Assembly (NCBI GenBank): GCA_022578965.1
Contig: MU400535.1
Location: 248,001-312,000 of the forward strand
Source: Xylaria sp. FL1777
Taxonomy: Eukaryota > Ascomycota > Sordariomycetes > Xylariales > Xylariaceae
Direction: 5' to 3'
Length of the DNA stretch: 64,000 nt
Shown: piece by piece, positions 22,537 to 33,874 of the stretch
How positions within the stretch are numbered: the stretch's first letter is position 1
Layout: each line of letters opens with the position of its first letter
Translations under genes and position numbers: made by a program
The notes under the pieces: model-generated
Database searches by the model: none
Told to the model about the DNA's origin: nothing
What the model saw: only the letters and a program-made list of their open reading frames with translations

Positions 22537-24246
22537 CTATCTGTTGTTTTCACCAATTCGTTTTTTTCGCCATTCCCACCCTCGCCGCCTCAGGGTCCAT
22601 ACAGCAGCCATACCACCTAGCCCCTCTATTAGAGCAAGAAGAGTAAATAGCCAGGAATACCCAATGGCTTTGACTACAGGTTGGAGGATAGCAACGAGAA
22701 CAGCAGACAGTGTACATCGGCATATATTGTTACTGGCCCCTGCTGTTCCCGGGGTAGAAGGGGAAATATCAACAATCAATGCACTGTATATCTGATGTAG
22801 TATCGTGCACTTCGCGCCGATATAGAACTGCAGAATGAGCGGGATGGCTGGGTGAGCGTGGGTGTGGACAGCCCAGCCGTAGCCGCCAACGGCAAACATT
22901 GACACAAACATGATCGGTATACTTGCAGTCGACCGCGCTTCCTCAATAGGAAAGGAGTTGATGTCGATTCCTTTCTTCTTGTCTGGGGAGAGCCCTGCCT
23001 TTATTGCAGTTTTCTTGAAGCTCCAGTCCATAAGCCTACCAGCTATAAAACCTCCGGCGATGACACCGCCGCCACCTGCTAGGAAAGATAAACCCACCTC
23101 CAGATCATTGAAACCGTAGCCTGGGCCGTAGATCAGTGGAATAGAGGTCTGAATGCAATACCATACGGCATAGGGCGTTGCACAGAGCCAGAGAATGAGA
23201 GCTGTGTCTCTATGGAAAATGAGGCGAACTGATGGAAACGGGTTTGGTGCGGAAAGTTTGCCACGACCGGTCTTACCAAAGTTGGGATCATCAGTAGTCG
23301 GAATAGTTGTCATGGTTTCCGCATGCGTATTCGAAGAAAGTGGGTGATTTATCTCGCCATTACCGCGAGAGCACTCCAAAGTTTTTTCAAGGTCTCCAGA
23401 GAAGTCGTCATGCACGTCCAAGTCACGACGTCTAAGAGAAGACCGCATGAGCTGCCACCACGTAGACCAGATCCCCCGGGCTTCCACTGCCCCATTACCG
23501 ACTATGGGCCTGCCAGTCTCAGGCATCGTCCACCCAATGAGTAAGAACGCCGACGCCCCGAATATGACCAGTGTCACAAAACACCACCTCGGGTTTCCGC
23601 TTGCCAGAATCGCTCCACCGCCCACCACAGGCCCTATACAAGGCCCGAGATTTGTCGCGGCCAGCATCGGACCAAGGACAGAGCCACGTCGAGAATGAGG
23701 CACGATATCGGCAACGACGGCGTACGATAAACTCAGCACGGCGCTCCCTCCGATGCTCTGGAGGCCACGGAGGAGGATGAGGGCCACATAGCTATTCGTG
23801 TTCGCCACCAAGCCAACACCGGCTAGGAGATAGATAGTAAACGTGATTAAGAACACCGGTCGTCGACCAAAGGTATCTGATAATGGGGAGAAAAACGACG
23901 GGGCGATCCCCTGCAAAACTACATAGAGCGTGATGGTGAGGTTGATGGCCTGAACAGAGGTGTGGTAGCGCTCAGCCAGAAGGTCGATTATGGGGAAATA
24001 TATGGTTGCCGTCAATGATGATGCTAGGGCAAGATATCCAAGAAGGTAGGTAAGATATATGATCATGGAATCGGAAAAGACTGAGTGAGGAAATTCATGA
24101 GTTGGACCACTGGGTTGAACACCATCTCGAGTATCTCCTTGTGTCGCTCCGAGTCCCTGGCGGGGTTCCTCCGGTGTTAGTATAGGCTTCTCTGTCACAT
24201 ATTCACCGTCTTGTAAGGCCTTATCATTTGTATGTGATTTCATCAT
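22537..24246 (-). CDS. MFS transporter, DHA1 (drug:H+ antiporter-1) type
   Basis: Intronless, 569 residues, beginning with two consecutive ATG codons (24246 and 24243). It has a ~58-residue hydrophilic N-terminus, then about 12 hydrophobic segments in two bundles split by a ~100-residue cytoplasmic loop. DHA1 signatures are SDTFGRRP between TM2 and TM3 (motif A) and GPCIGPVVGG in TM5 (motif C). The overall pattern (LASSLTATIYFP, LLRGLQSIGGSA, YAVVADIVPHSRRG) matches yeast Qdr/Dtr1-like plasma-membrane exporters of drugs, polyamines or organic acids. It converges on the ketosamine kinase. The transported compound is unknown. Confidence 0.85.
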   Translation of the reverse strand: MMKSHTNDKALQDGEYVTEKPILTPEEPRQGLGATQGDTRDGVQPSGPTHEFPHSVFSDSMIIYLTYLLGYLALASSLTATIYFPIIDLLAERYHTSVQAINLTITLYVVLQGIAPSFFSPLSDTFGRRPVFLITFTIYLLAGVGLVANTNSYVALILLRGLQSIGGSAVLSLSYAVVADIVPHSRRGSVLGPMLAATNLGPCIGPVVGGGAILASGNPRWCFVTLVIFGASAFLLIGWTMPETGRPIVGNGAVEARGIWSTWWQLMRSSLRRRDLDVHDDFSGDLEKTLECSRGNGEINHPLSSNTHAETMTTIPTTDDPNFGKTGRGKLSAPNPFPSVRLIFHRDTALILWLCATPYAVWYCIQTSIPLIYGPGYGFNDLEVGLSFLAGGGGVIAGGFIAGRLMDWSFKKTAIKAGLSPDKKKGIDINSFPIEEARSTASIPIMFVSMFAVGGYGWAVHTHAHPAIPLILQFYIGAKCTILHQIYSALIVDISPSTPGTAGASNNICRCTLSAVLVAILQPVVKAIGYSWLFTLLALIEGLGGMAAVWTLRRRGWEWRKKRIGENNR

Positions 24247-26274
24247 TGATCTAGGCCGAGTGAGGACGATACCAATCCTAAGGTATTGAAACGAAGCTAA
24301 GCATGTATGGCTAACATAAATGAAAGTAAATAAAATAACACATTCGTTTCGTCACGATTTTGGGGAAAATAAAATACATTTCTAAAGTGCGAAGCCGGAC
24401 CATCCCTCAATTTGCTACATCCATGTTGGGTTGTCGCCATTGGCAGATTAAGAAGGGGGGTTATGCCGAATTGGCAGTTATATGTACGGTTTAGGTATGT
24501 ATCTACCTGCATACCTAAATCGGGACAGAGGATTGTGGGAGATAGTACTAGTTAGATCAGATAATGGGATAAGACTGTCTTAGACTATTGTACGATACCA
24601 GGAAGACTATTTCGAGCATATGAAGCCGTATGGCTAGTTCCGAGGAATTGAGAACCATGCAATCTTGTGGTTAACGGCGCCCAAGAGCTACTGTAGAAGT
24701 AACCTGGGAACACTGACCATATTTTCGAACTACTACATCTGAGTGAGATACGGTAACATCCAAAGCCTCTTGACGTCTAGGTCTGAGAAGTTCGATATGG
24801 GGTAAATCACCTCACCTCCGCGCCTACTGGAAGACGATATGTTTGTATTATAAGCGACAATAAACAAAGACCTACTGAACCTGGGCGTTCGAAGTCGAAA
24901 TCCTTTCATAATCATTTCACCCCAACTATTACGAAGAACATAACCCGAGATGTTCATGCGCGGATTAGTTGGGGTTAAATAACCGTCACATGTATCCGAG
25001 TAACAGAAGACAGAAACGGCACGACCAGAAACCATCCTCCAAGTCCTAATAGCAAGGGGGCTATAACCGCACGGGTAGGTAGGTAGCTGAAATGTTGAAG
25101 TCGCACAGGGAGATGCATGCAATGCGACGCCAGGGGGAGGGATGTCACGACTTAATCCGCACCTCACCCCGACATTGTGAGGACGACAAGGATCCGAATA
25201 TTTCGGATTACGGGCTCTTTCTTCTTTCACCCCCTGGTAAAAAGCCCATATAAATGTAATCCGTCTCGCACTATAGCATCTATCCAGGGACGACATGCCA
25301 CACGCTGTTTGCGCGTGCCTGATTGACGGCTCAATCTGCAGCTAGCGACTAGAGCGCTGCGACGGCGATCCTAAGTTAAGCTGGACCGTTAACGTCATTA
25401 GGTCGCAACGGTCGAGAGGAGAATGATTGATTTGGTCTTGGTTTCAGCGTTTTCCTTCCCTTTCCCCTTTCCCTTTTTCCAAACGATTTCTAGAGCAGCT
25501 GGCTTTTAATGAGATAGCCTCCCGGGAATATGAGTCTTCGACACTTAAACGTCCTTAGCACTGGCTTGGGAACAACGTTGTGGCAAAAGAGAACACAATC
25601 TTCGCTCAAAGGGGAACCAATGCAGTACTGATCATACACAATAGGAGTCTGGTCTATTGTCGCACTTGCTTCTATATATACTTGCATTGATTATACTACG
25701 GAATGTAAGAATAGTATATAGATCGGAGAGATATATGGTAAAAGTGAAAATGGAATATGGAAGGTGCTACACACCTCATCGTGACGTAAGGTTAACCACG
25801 ATATGTAAGAGACTCTACACTCATCTGGATTGCCTGACATATCGCGGTGCTTTAGCTTTATGCCAATACCGATTGGGTGGTTCCCTTCAATGTCTCTCAA
25901 ATGCTTCGCATCTCGTGATATTATAGGTGATACTGAGCCGTCGAAGGGATTTGTGGGGTTGACTGGCATGTCTTGAAAAAAGAATATTATTGCTAGCGAG
26001 GCAAGATCGCTTATTCATCTAGGTATTCGGTGAATTCGTACTGTCCAAACAAGTGACTGGATGACCGACAGCCGTTTGACCTCGCCGGTAGACCGCAATA
26101 GGCCCACTGAGCCAGAGTAGCCAACGACCACTATTACGTATCGTAGATAGTATATAGTCATGTCATTTTCGTAACCGGGTGCGTGGGGAACTGGTTACCT
26201 GCGCTCGAGGATATAGATCATTGACATTGGTGCGGTAAATGGCTTGGTTTAAACTAGATAGCGCATCGCATCGG

Positions 26275-26280
26275 GGCTAA
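26275..26280 (+). promoter_or_regulatory. GGCTAA word, possible XlnR/Xyr1 site
   Basis: GGCTAA (followed by A) lies about 390 bases before the arabinitol dehydrogenase ATG. It matches the XlnR/Xyr1 core that controls pentose catabolism in other ascomycetes. A single 6-mer is weak evidence and is expected by chance every few kilobases. Confidence 0.25.
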
Positions 26281-26543
26281 AGCAGCCGAGGGGCGCCAAC
26301 TCCAAACCCGACACAACACCCCGCATTCGCTCCAATCGCGAGCATTGCTTGACGGAGCTGATTTTGATTATTGATACGAGAGATAATATGTGTATCTCCG
26401 TTCAAAAGAAACGAGAGGGAAACGAGACGCAGCTCAGGGGAATCTTGGAGTCTGGGTGGATGCACAATAGAATGAAATGTGGCCCATCCGGTTGTAACAC
26501 GGCACTCCACCGCCCGAGGGTCATCGTGACCAACCCGTGGAGA

Positions 26544-26550
26544 TATAATA
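26544..26550 (+). promoter_or_regulatory. TATA-like element of arabinitol dehydrogenase gene
   Basis: TATAATA lies 127 bases before the ATG and is followed by C/T-rich sequence up to the start codon, a plausible TATA-to-leader arrangement. Confidence 0.4.
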
Positions 26551-26670
26551 GGCAATGCCCCTCTTTTAAACCGTCCCTCCTATTGAGATAGCTCGCTCTT
26601 TGCTGTGATCTTTCCTTCAACCTCTTCCACCCTTTTCCAGTCTTACTAGATCATTACTTCCGCCGTGAGA

Positions 26671-27829
26671 ATGAGCCAAACAGCAACAATCGTCAAGCCC
26701 ACCAAGGCGAACATTGGCATCTTCACCAATCCTAAGCACGATCTATGGATTAGTGAGGCCGAGCCAACAGTAGAAAGCGTGCAAAAGGGAGACGATCTGA
26801 AGCCCGGCGAGGTCACTATTTCTGTGAAGAGCACAGGCATCTGCGGGTATAGTCATTGCGTTCATGCCATCCCGTTGTCATGAGCTGACGTGTCCTAGAT
26901 CCGATGTTCACTTCTGGCACGCCGGCTGTATCGGCCCAATGATCGTAGAGGGAGATCACATTCTGGGCCACGAATCAGCCGGGCAGGTTATCGCGGTGCA
27001 TCCTTCCGTGACACATCTCAAGGTTGGTGATCGGGTTGCTATCGAGCCAAATGTCATCTGCAACGCGTGTGAACTATGCTTGACGGGCCGTTACAATGGC
27101 TGCGAGAATGTCGAATTCCTGTCCACGCCACCAGTGCCAGGCCTACTGCGGAGATACGTGAACCACCCAGCTGTATGGTGTCACAAGATTGGCGACATGT
27201 CGTACGAGAACGGAGCCATGCTAGAGCCACTGAGCGTTGCATTGGCGGGAATGCAGAGATCTGGGATCAAGCTCGGTGATCCTGTCCTGGTCTGCGGTGC
27301 AGGACCGATTGGGTTGATCACGCTCCTCTGCTGCAAAGCCGCCGGAGCCTGCCCGCTCGTGATTACGGACATCGACGAGAGCCGACTCAAGTTCGCCAAA
27401 GAGGTGTGCCCATCCGCCATAACCCATAAGGTGGAACGAATGAGCGCAGAGGACTCGGCAAAGGCGATCGTCGCATCCTTCGGCGGTATCGAACCGGCCG
27501 TGTCGATGGAGTGCACGGGTGTAGAAAGCAGTATAGCCTCGGCCATCTGGGCCACCAAGTTCGGTGGCAGGGTGTTCGTTATCGGTGTCGGAAAAAATGA
27601 GCTGAACTTCCCATTCATGCGATGCAGCACTCGGGAGATCGACTTGGTGTTTCAATACCGATACAGCAACACATGGCCCCGCGCCATTCGGCTCGTCGAG
27701 AATGGGGTCATCGATCTCTCAAAACTTGTTACTCATCGTTTCAAGCTCGAAGACGCCCTTGAGGCCTTCAAGGTAGCGGCTGATCCCAAGACAGGGGCCA
27801 TCAAGGTCCAGATCCAGAACGACGACTAG
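26671..27829 (+). CDS. lad1: L-arabinitol 4-dehydrogenase (medium-chain, zinc)
   Basis: Two exons (26671-26846, 26899-27829) separated by a 52-nt intron (GTATAG, GCTGAC branch, CCTAG) give 368 residues. The enzyme oxidises L-arabinitol to L-xylulose with NAD+ in the fungal L-arabinose pathway. Evidence: [20 protein letters not shown] with catalytic-zinc Cys58, GHE (His83, Glu84), a C-x2-C-x2-C-x7-C structural zinc site ([15 protein letters not shown]), Rossmann GAGPIG, and the NAD-directing Asp pair in ITDIDE. The [14 protein letters not shown] stretch is typical of arabinitol dehydrogenase rather than xylitol dehydrogenase. Length and near-complete motif agreement with Neurospora LAD as I remember it make this one of the safest calls. 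The gene stands alone, with no other pentose-pathway gene nearby. Confidence 0.92.
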
Positions 27830-28612
27830 GATATCTCAAAAATCGGATCGTTGGGGGCATGTAAAGCGCACCCCCTCCCCCGAGGACACTCAACTTGTAG
27901 ATCGCGGGAGTAGATCGTGGGGGAAATGTGCATAGTTCTCAGGGTACGAGAATAGAGCAGCATGGATTCACATTTTCGGTCAGCTACATTGGATTGGTTG
28001 ATTTCATAGATTCATTGTTCGGTTATGTATAGAGTAAAGGACGCGAGCTAATAAGGAATACACATCAAATATGCATTGTACCAATGGGCAGTCGTATCAT
28101 GGAAAGCGTAGAGAATGTAGTAAGATAGTGCTGCTTTGCCGACGAAGTGGAGGAGCCCGGCAGATGTGAGAATGTGAAGAAGAGCGATGAGCAATGAGTG
28201 TGAGATGAGATAGATGAATGATGCATGAGAGCCGGAAGAAAGGGACACAAAGGTAGGTAGGTACCTGAGGTAGGTACCTGAGATAGGTACCTGCCTGTAT
28301 AGACGCACATCTGATTGGCCAATTCGGGGTCATTGATAGTCGGATCGGGTTTTTCCGCTAGAAAGCTATGGGATTTTTTTGGGGCGGCTTACAGGCTAGG
28401 CTTAGCCGACCACGTCAAGCTATTTACAGCACCTCAAATGGATTGAGTGTTTTTTTTTTATCGCGAGACGACCAGACCACAGCATTTCGGCGACAACGAC
28501 GACGACGACGACCAGCCTTCCCTTCTCCCTCCCACCACCCCCGATCCCTCACACGGCCGATCGATTGCAGGCTATCGCTCCGAACCAACAAGCCTCCCTC
28601 CCTCCAGCCACC
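27830..28612. other. Intergenic, 0.8 kb
   Basis: 3' region of the arabinitol dehydrogenase and promoter of the ATP synthase subunit g gene. No coding region supported. Contains a 13-bp tandem repeat at 28257-28295. Confidence 0.5.
28257..28295. repeat. 13-bp tandem repeat GTAGGTACCTGAG, three copies
   Basis: Two perfect copies and one diverged copy lie head to tail. Each unit centres on GGTACC within the TAGGTACCT palindrome that recurs across the window. It lies about 320-355 bases upstream of the ATP synthase subunit g ATG. Confidence 0.85.
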
Positions 28613-29448
28613 ATGTCGTCTGCTCTTGCGCGTCCCATGCTTCGGCAATCCGGAGCTTGGAGTCGCATAGCCGCCCGCCGCTGCGAGTCCACCTCAGCGA
28701 AGGCCGCCGAGAGAGCGAAGGAGAGCACCGCAAAGGTCGTGTCATCGGCAACCGAATATGCTTCCAGGGCCCAGGAGGGTTTGTCCAAGGTCACCTCCTC
28801 CGCCGGCCCGGCCATTGCTGGTGCAGCCAAGGGAGTTGCGACTTCATTGAGCAAAGTTGGTGGCCGGACCGCGAGGCTAGTCGCCTTCGTCGAGAGTATG
28901 TGGCTGTCTTTTTTTTGGTGCTTTATCGTGTTATTCTATCTTTTGGTCGGGTCGCATTTCTTGCGAGCTGTATCGGTTGTTTGGTTGGTTGGGGATAATG
29001 AGTACAGAGCAAATGGCTGACCATGACACCAGAGCAAGTTCCCACCGTCGTTTACTACTCGAAAGTCGGCGCCGAGGTCGCCAAGATCGTCTTCCGTGGA
29101 CAAAAGATGTCCCCACCGTAAGTCTTGTGAAAATGGGGAAGGATAGGTGTGCAGCTAGATTCTGCTTCCACTGACACGCCTCATAGGCCGTTGGAAACAT
29201 TCCAGACATATTTCCAAAATATATGGAAGAACCCCAGCTCTCTCCTCCAAACCGCTTCTCAGACCGCCGCCAAGACTGCCCAGCAACCTGCCTCCATCTT
29301 GTCACGAATTCAGAACTTGAGCCGCGCGCAGCTGGTTGCTGGTGGTGTTGTTGCCGCCGAGTGCTTGGGTTTCTTTACGGTTGGCGAGATGATTGGACGC
29401 TTTAAGATCATTGGCTACCACGGAGAACATGCCGCTGCTCACCATTAA
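28613..29448 (+). CDS. atp20: Mitochondrial ATP synthase subunit g
   Basis: Three exons (28613-28895, 29033-29117, 29187-29448) give 209 residues. Introns are 137 nt (GTATGT/CACCAG) and 69 nt (GTAAGT, CTGAC branch, CATAG). The N-terminus is rich in Arg, Ser and Ala with no acidic residue until after RIAARRCES, as expected of a mitochondrial presequence. A helical Ala/Ser/Lys region follows, then the family core (VPTVVYYSKVG, KIVFRGQKMSPP, FQTYFQNIWKNP). A single membrane helix near the C-terminus (LVAGGVVAAECLGFFTVGEMIG) ends in GRFKIIGYHG. Subunit g is an Fo accessory subunit that helps ATP synthase dimerise and shape cristae; the Gly-rich membrane helix fits that role. The ATG at 28613 follows a CCACC context. 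Confidence 0.9.
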
Positions 29449-31044
29449 ACCCACCAAAATCTGTCCGATTGATCGAAACCCGGATACCGCTTGGAATTGT
29501 ATGTGAATGAGAATTACATAGAGCGCAGAGGAATGAGGAATTGCGAATTGCGACCCGCCGCCGGGGAATGGATTATCGCCATCACACATCGCAAGGGCTT
29601 ATAGATGCATCACACCACGAGATCGATATTGGGACTGATGGCGACTCCGATTCGGCCCTACTTCGCAGATATGCCGTTGGGGCCTACTTACCTACCTCTC
29701 ATCAGTTGCTGAGAGTGTGAGTAACAGGGGAAATTTACTAAAGGGGTTTCCGGGATTGAGAACATGACGACCTTCCGCCCTGTACAGTTCACCCGCCTTC
29801 CGAGCGCTCTCATAGACCGATTTATTTTATCTCTGTTTTCCTTTGTCATCCTGTACACTTACACATCATTGAATTGCATAGGGTGGTAGTTATGTCGGTG
29901 AATAAAGTAATTCTTGACCTGGTCTTCGCACTTCTACATGCCGCTGTGCCGCATTGGGTTCTAGGTCTGACCTATCTGCTATCTAGGACTCTTCTTTCCC
30001 CTCTTTTTACCTTTCTGCCCATCGGTCAGCCTGATCTATTCCTAATCATCTACCCACATCTTCTCTTAAATTCCTCCCAGCCTCCCTGTTCAGCGTCCCA
30101 AATGACCCTCGTGAAGGGTCTGTTCCTGGATCTATTGAATGCGACTTGGGGGCCAACCAGGGTTCGCAAACGCGTTGTCGCCTTGTCATGGCCTGACCTG
30201 GCCTGGCCCGGCCTTGTCGCACACGGATCGATCCGAGTGGAATACCTACCGCTGCATAAATTTCGTATATCTGTCACAGGCGGCTAGCTACTCATTCCAG
30301 TAGATGAAAGTTCCAACTTCAGGATAATTTTGCCCGCTCACGCAATCGATTTACGAAAGTCCTACCCAGTCCGAAGGTCACTCTTCCTCAGCCCGCCACA
30401 ACCCAACGCATGACCAAAAAAAAATCAATGTAGTGTAGTAGCTACCAACAGCCGAGCGTCCGCTTCAAAGCTTAAGCTTCTCTCTAGTTCACGCACACAG
30501 CCTACGGGCTTTGGTGCCGTTATCGCGGGTTCTTTCTTCAACGGGTACCGGGCGAGCCCCCTTCAACGGTTGGACGTTCGAAACGGCCTGACCACCCTCC
30601 CTCTCGCCCTCCCTACCGCCCGCCCACTTTACGCGGATATATTGTCTGTCGATAGGTCTTGCCATATTTGCTCACGTACATCGGGGAACCAACAAGCATA
30701 AGCAAGTACAGTACAGCTACGGACATGGACGCAAAGTGCTGTTTTTTAATGTGCGGTATGTGGGAGATACAGGTCTATGTATCTGTCTGTATATCCGTGT
30801 ATATTCGACATCACCGGCCTACGTGTTGGTGATACCAGTTACAGGCTCGACCAACAGGCAGGCATACATACGTACGACATCAGTATCGGCATGAGCATCA
30901 TAACACAACATAACATGTCAGGAGCCCTTCTCTCGCTACATCCGTATCTGCACGGCGGTAAGCGCGCGCGTTGCCTTTTACACCTCGGTGAGTTACAGCC
31001 TTGGGAGGCAAGCAGGCAGGCAAACAAATACATGTAGGACTTTT

Positions 31045-31070
31045 GCTCTGCTCTGCTCTGCTCTGCTCTG
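31045..31070. repeat. Pentanucleotide repeat (GCTCT)n
   Basis: Five tandem copies of GCTCT between 31045 and 31069, followed by a related GCCTGCT. A simple microsatellite in non-coding DNA. Confidence 0.85.
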
Positions 31071-31917
31071 CCTGCTTCACGCCTACCTGGATCATCATGC
31101 CATATTCTTCCACACCTGTCTATCGACTGCCAGTATAGTATAAACCAAAGTACGTACCTATCCATCCATCCGCCCATTCGTCCGTTCATCTACGAATCAC
31201 AGCCCAACCTCACCCTCCCTTACTCCCCTGGTCCCCCTCCCTCATCCGCCCCTCACCCCCTTCGTCGTGTGTGTCCCCCTACCAGAGCGCCTGCATACGT
31301 GACACAAGCAATAAAAGTTCAGTCTAGCCACAAGCGAGACTAAGACCCTGCCGTGCCGCTCGCGCTTGCTGGCGCCGTGGGTTGCAATTCTTACCGAGTT
31401 ATTATATATCTAAGAAGTGTACATACATATGTACGTATGTATGTATGTACTTTGGCCTATCACCACCCGTCCATCTGAGGTAGTGTAATCTGGATATCAC
31501 TAGGAAGTAGTAAGCTCTGCAGACCTAACTAAGTCCATTGCATGCAATAGGCATCGGTAGTCGCCTATCTGTCTACATTCTCTGTATTCTCTAACTGACT
31601 GACTGCTTCACATACGTTCCTGCTCGCCTGGAGCGCCCTAAATTCTAGATTCTAGATTCCACAAAATTCTACCTCATCGATAGACCCAAGCAAATCCATT
31701 CCCAACACAGGTTTTCCTCTGTCTTGGGAAAATCCCTAACCCATTTAGCTACACGATTCTAGATCCGTCTGTCCCCAAGTCTATATCTATCCGGTAGATT
31801 TTGGCCTAGATCGCCTCAATTCCCGACGTTGATGCCGGATGACATCGTCACATGGTCACATGATTAGGCCGCGGCCATATCTTTCTACTTACAACCGTAC
31901 AGTACAATACCCAGTAG

Positions 31918-31936
31918 TTTTTTTTTTTTTTTTTTT
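31918..31936. repeat. T19 homopolymer
   Basis: A run of 19 T in the 29.4-35.5 kb gene desert. No reverse-transcriptase remnant is seen beside it, so a retroelement tail cannot be claimed. Confidence 0.9.
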
Positions 31937-33846
31937 CTAAAGTCCCATCGAAAAGCGTGGCCGCCTTATGCGACCCGAAACCACACCCCTTCCCCCCTCT
32001 CCCCCAGCCCTAACTCCCAGCTTCGACTATGATTAGCCAAGCTTAGGTCAGGTCACTTCTATCCCGGCCTGGTCCCAACCGGTCAGAGTATGGGCTTCGT
32101 TTTCTTACAGCGCAAGGAGAACCAACAAGCATAAAAAATGATTACAGTAAAAAAGAACCATGTTGATTTTTCTTTTACTCCCCTCCTCCTCCTCCTCCTC
32201 CCTCTTTCTCCCCAATTCTCCAATTTGCCCACTATTGCTAGACTAGGTACCTGGTCGCGGCATGTGTTGGCGTGGCATACCCCGAGACTTTCAGGTCTCG
32301 TGATCCTAACCCACGTACCATACCGTACCGTATCGTATCTGTTTCGACCGGCAGCAAACTTGCTGGTGATGCTGCCATTGATATCCTTCCTGAGATGGCT
32401 CCTGTTGGTCACTATCATGTTAAGCTCGTTTCTGGACTTTCTTAAAGAAGATCGTCGTGGGCCTCGTCATATGCCACCTCGCCATGATGGGCTGTTGTCG
32501 TCATCCACGATATCTGTGTCGTCCATTTCTCAAGTGATGAGATCTTTCCCCTCCCTTTCGTCCATTGGAATTTGAGGGCGCATGTATATCTCTCCCAACG
32601 CATATAGAACGTCGTAACAATAAGCCACATGGAAGTAAGCAGGATAACCACCTCCGATTTGCGGGTAGGGTGGGCTTGCTTATGCTGCGTCTGAATATGC
32701 CTATACCGACTGGGGATATATTTGTAGGAAAATATATAAAGATTCGAGTAGATTCTCAATACGCTATTATTCCTTTCTTTTGAAAAGAACGGGTCAAGAA
32801 ACAGCGGTTGTACATTTGTGGAAACTAGTAAGATTCTTCTCACCTAGTTATGCTGGTCCGCGCACCGGACTCGACTCGTGCAATTAATTTGCTAGGCAGA
32901 ATCTCGCCATATGAAGTTCTTCCTTTGCATCCTAGCGTCAGAGAAAGGTCAAAGCCACTCTGCCCAGATTCAATTTATAGTAGGGTGTCGGGCAAAAGTA
33001 GTATGGAGAGGAAGGAATCGTGGAGAGCGGGCCGACCCTTCGCCTTTTGCCTGTCGTAATAGTAAATGCAAGTTGAACATCAGTGCCGAGTCGGCCCATC
33101 TAGAAGGGGTCTGAGGGCAGCACACCGTCCGGCTCTTATCTTTCCTAGTCTTGTCACTTCGTCCTCCAGTATTACTCTATATCATTCCATTAGCGTCGTC
33201 ATATCTTTGGGGTAGCAACGGTACTAGTGTAGATCAAACCCACCTCACGGCAACTTGGCTCTTCTCTGCCCTTCAAATATAGCAGGGCGTCATTCGTTCA
33301 ACCTCGAAGAGTTGACCCAGGCCGATGAGAAGATAATTGCAACGTTGAACCAACTGCATAAAATAGGAAGGGGGTGGTCTTGAATCAACGGAAGGAGAGT
33401 AGTGTATTATAATGTGATAAAACAGACCAACTGCATCCGAGTGTAGGGGAACAACTCATCATTGCATCGGCCGGACTAGGAAAGTGGAGGTGGGTAAGAC
33501 GCATGTGGTACTGGGCAATAAATATGACTGGAAGCGCGCACGAACATTCCTGTTGCATGTGCCGCTTAGGTGTGGTCATGAAAGTAGTACTCTAAGAATT
33601 TATATCCTAGACTAGAATATACTTGACTTAGGCTATGTTGTAACATAGTATAAGCCATTAGGAGACTAGATCATATGAGAAATCAACACACACCTCAATC
33701 ATTTCATCGCAGAGGCTAATGCCAAACTCCGGGGGTAGAGCATGAGGATAAAATATATGCTTTCCTATGAGAGAGATGAACGCGCTTTTTTCAACTATGG
33801 GATTGCAGCATAGGGTGGCTGGTCGTTTGCGTTTTGTTGTTGATAA

Positions 33847-33874
33847 CGACGACGACGATGATGATGATGATGAC
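33847..33874. repeat. GAC/GAT trinucleotide repeat
   Basis: Four GAC units pass into six GAT units. Non-coding; on the complementary strand it gives a serine run in a spurious frame. Confidence 0.85.

Larger units (their letters stand above)
24247..26670. other. Intergenic, 2.4 kb, between divergent MFS and arabinitol dehydrogenase genes
   Basis: No gene recognised. The longest frame, 24733-25296 (-), 187 codons, has no recognisable domain and no homology I recall. The right ~400 bases hold the arabinitol dehydrogenase promoter. Confidence 0.5.

Noticed and set aside
24733..25296. 187-codon minus-strand frame
   Set aside because: No recognisable motif or membrane pattern, mixed composition, and no splice partners found; could be revisited with RNA-seq.
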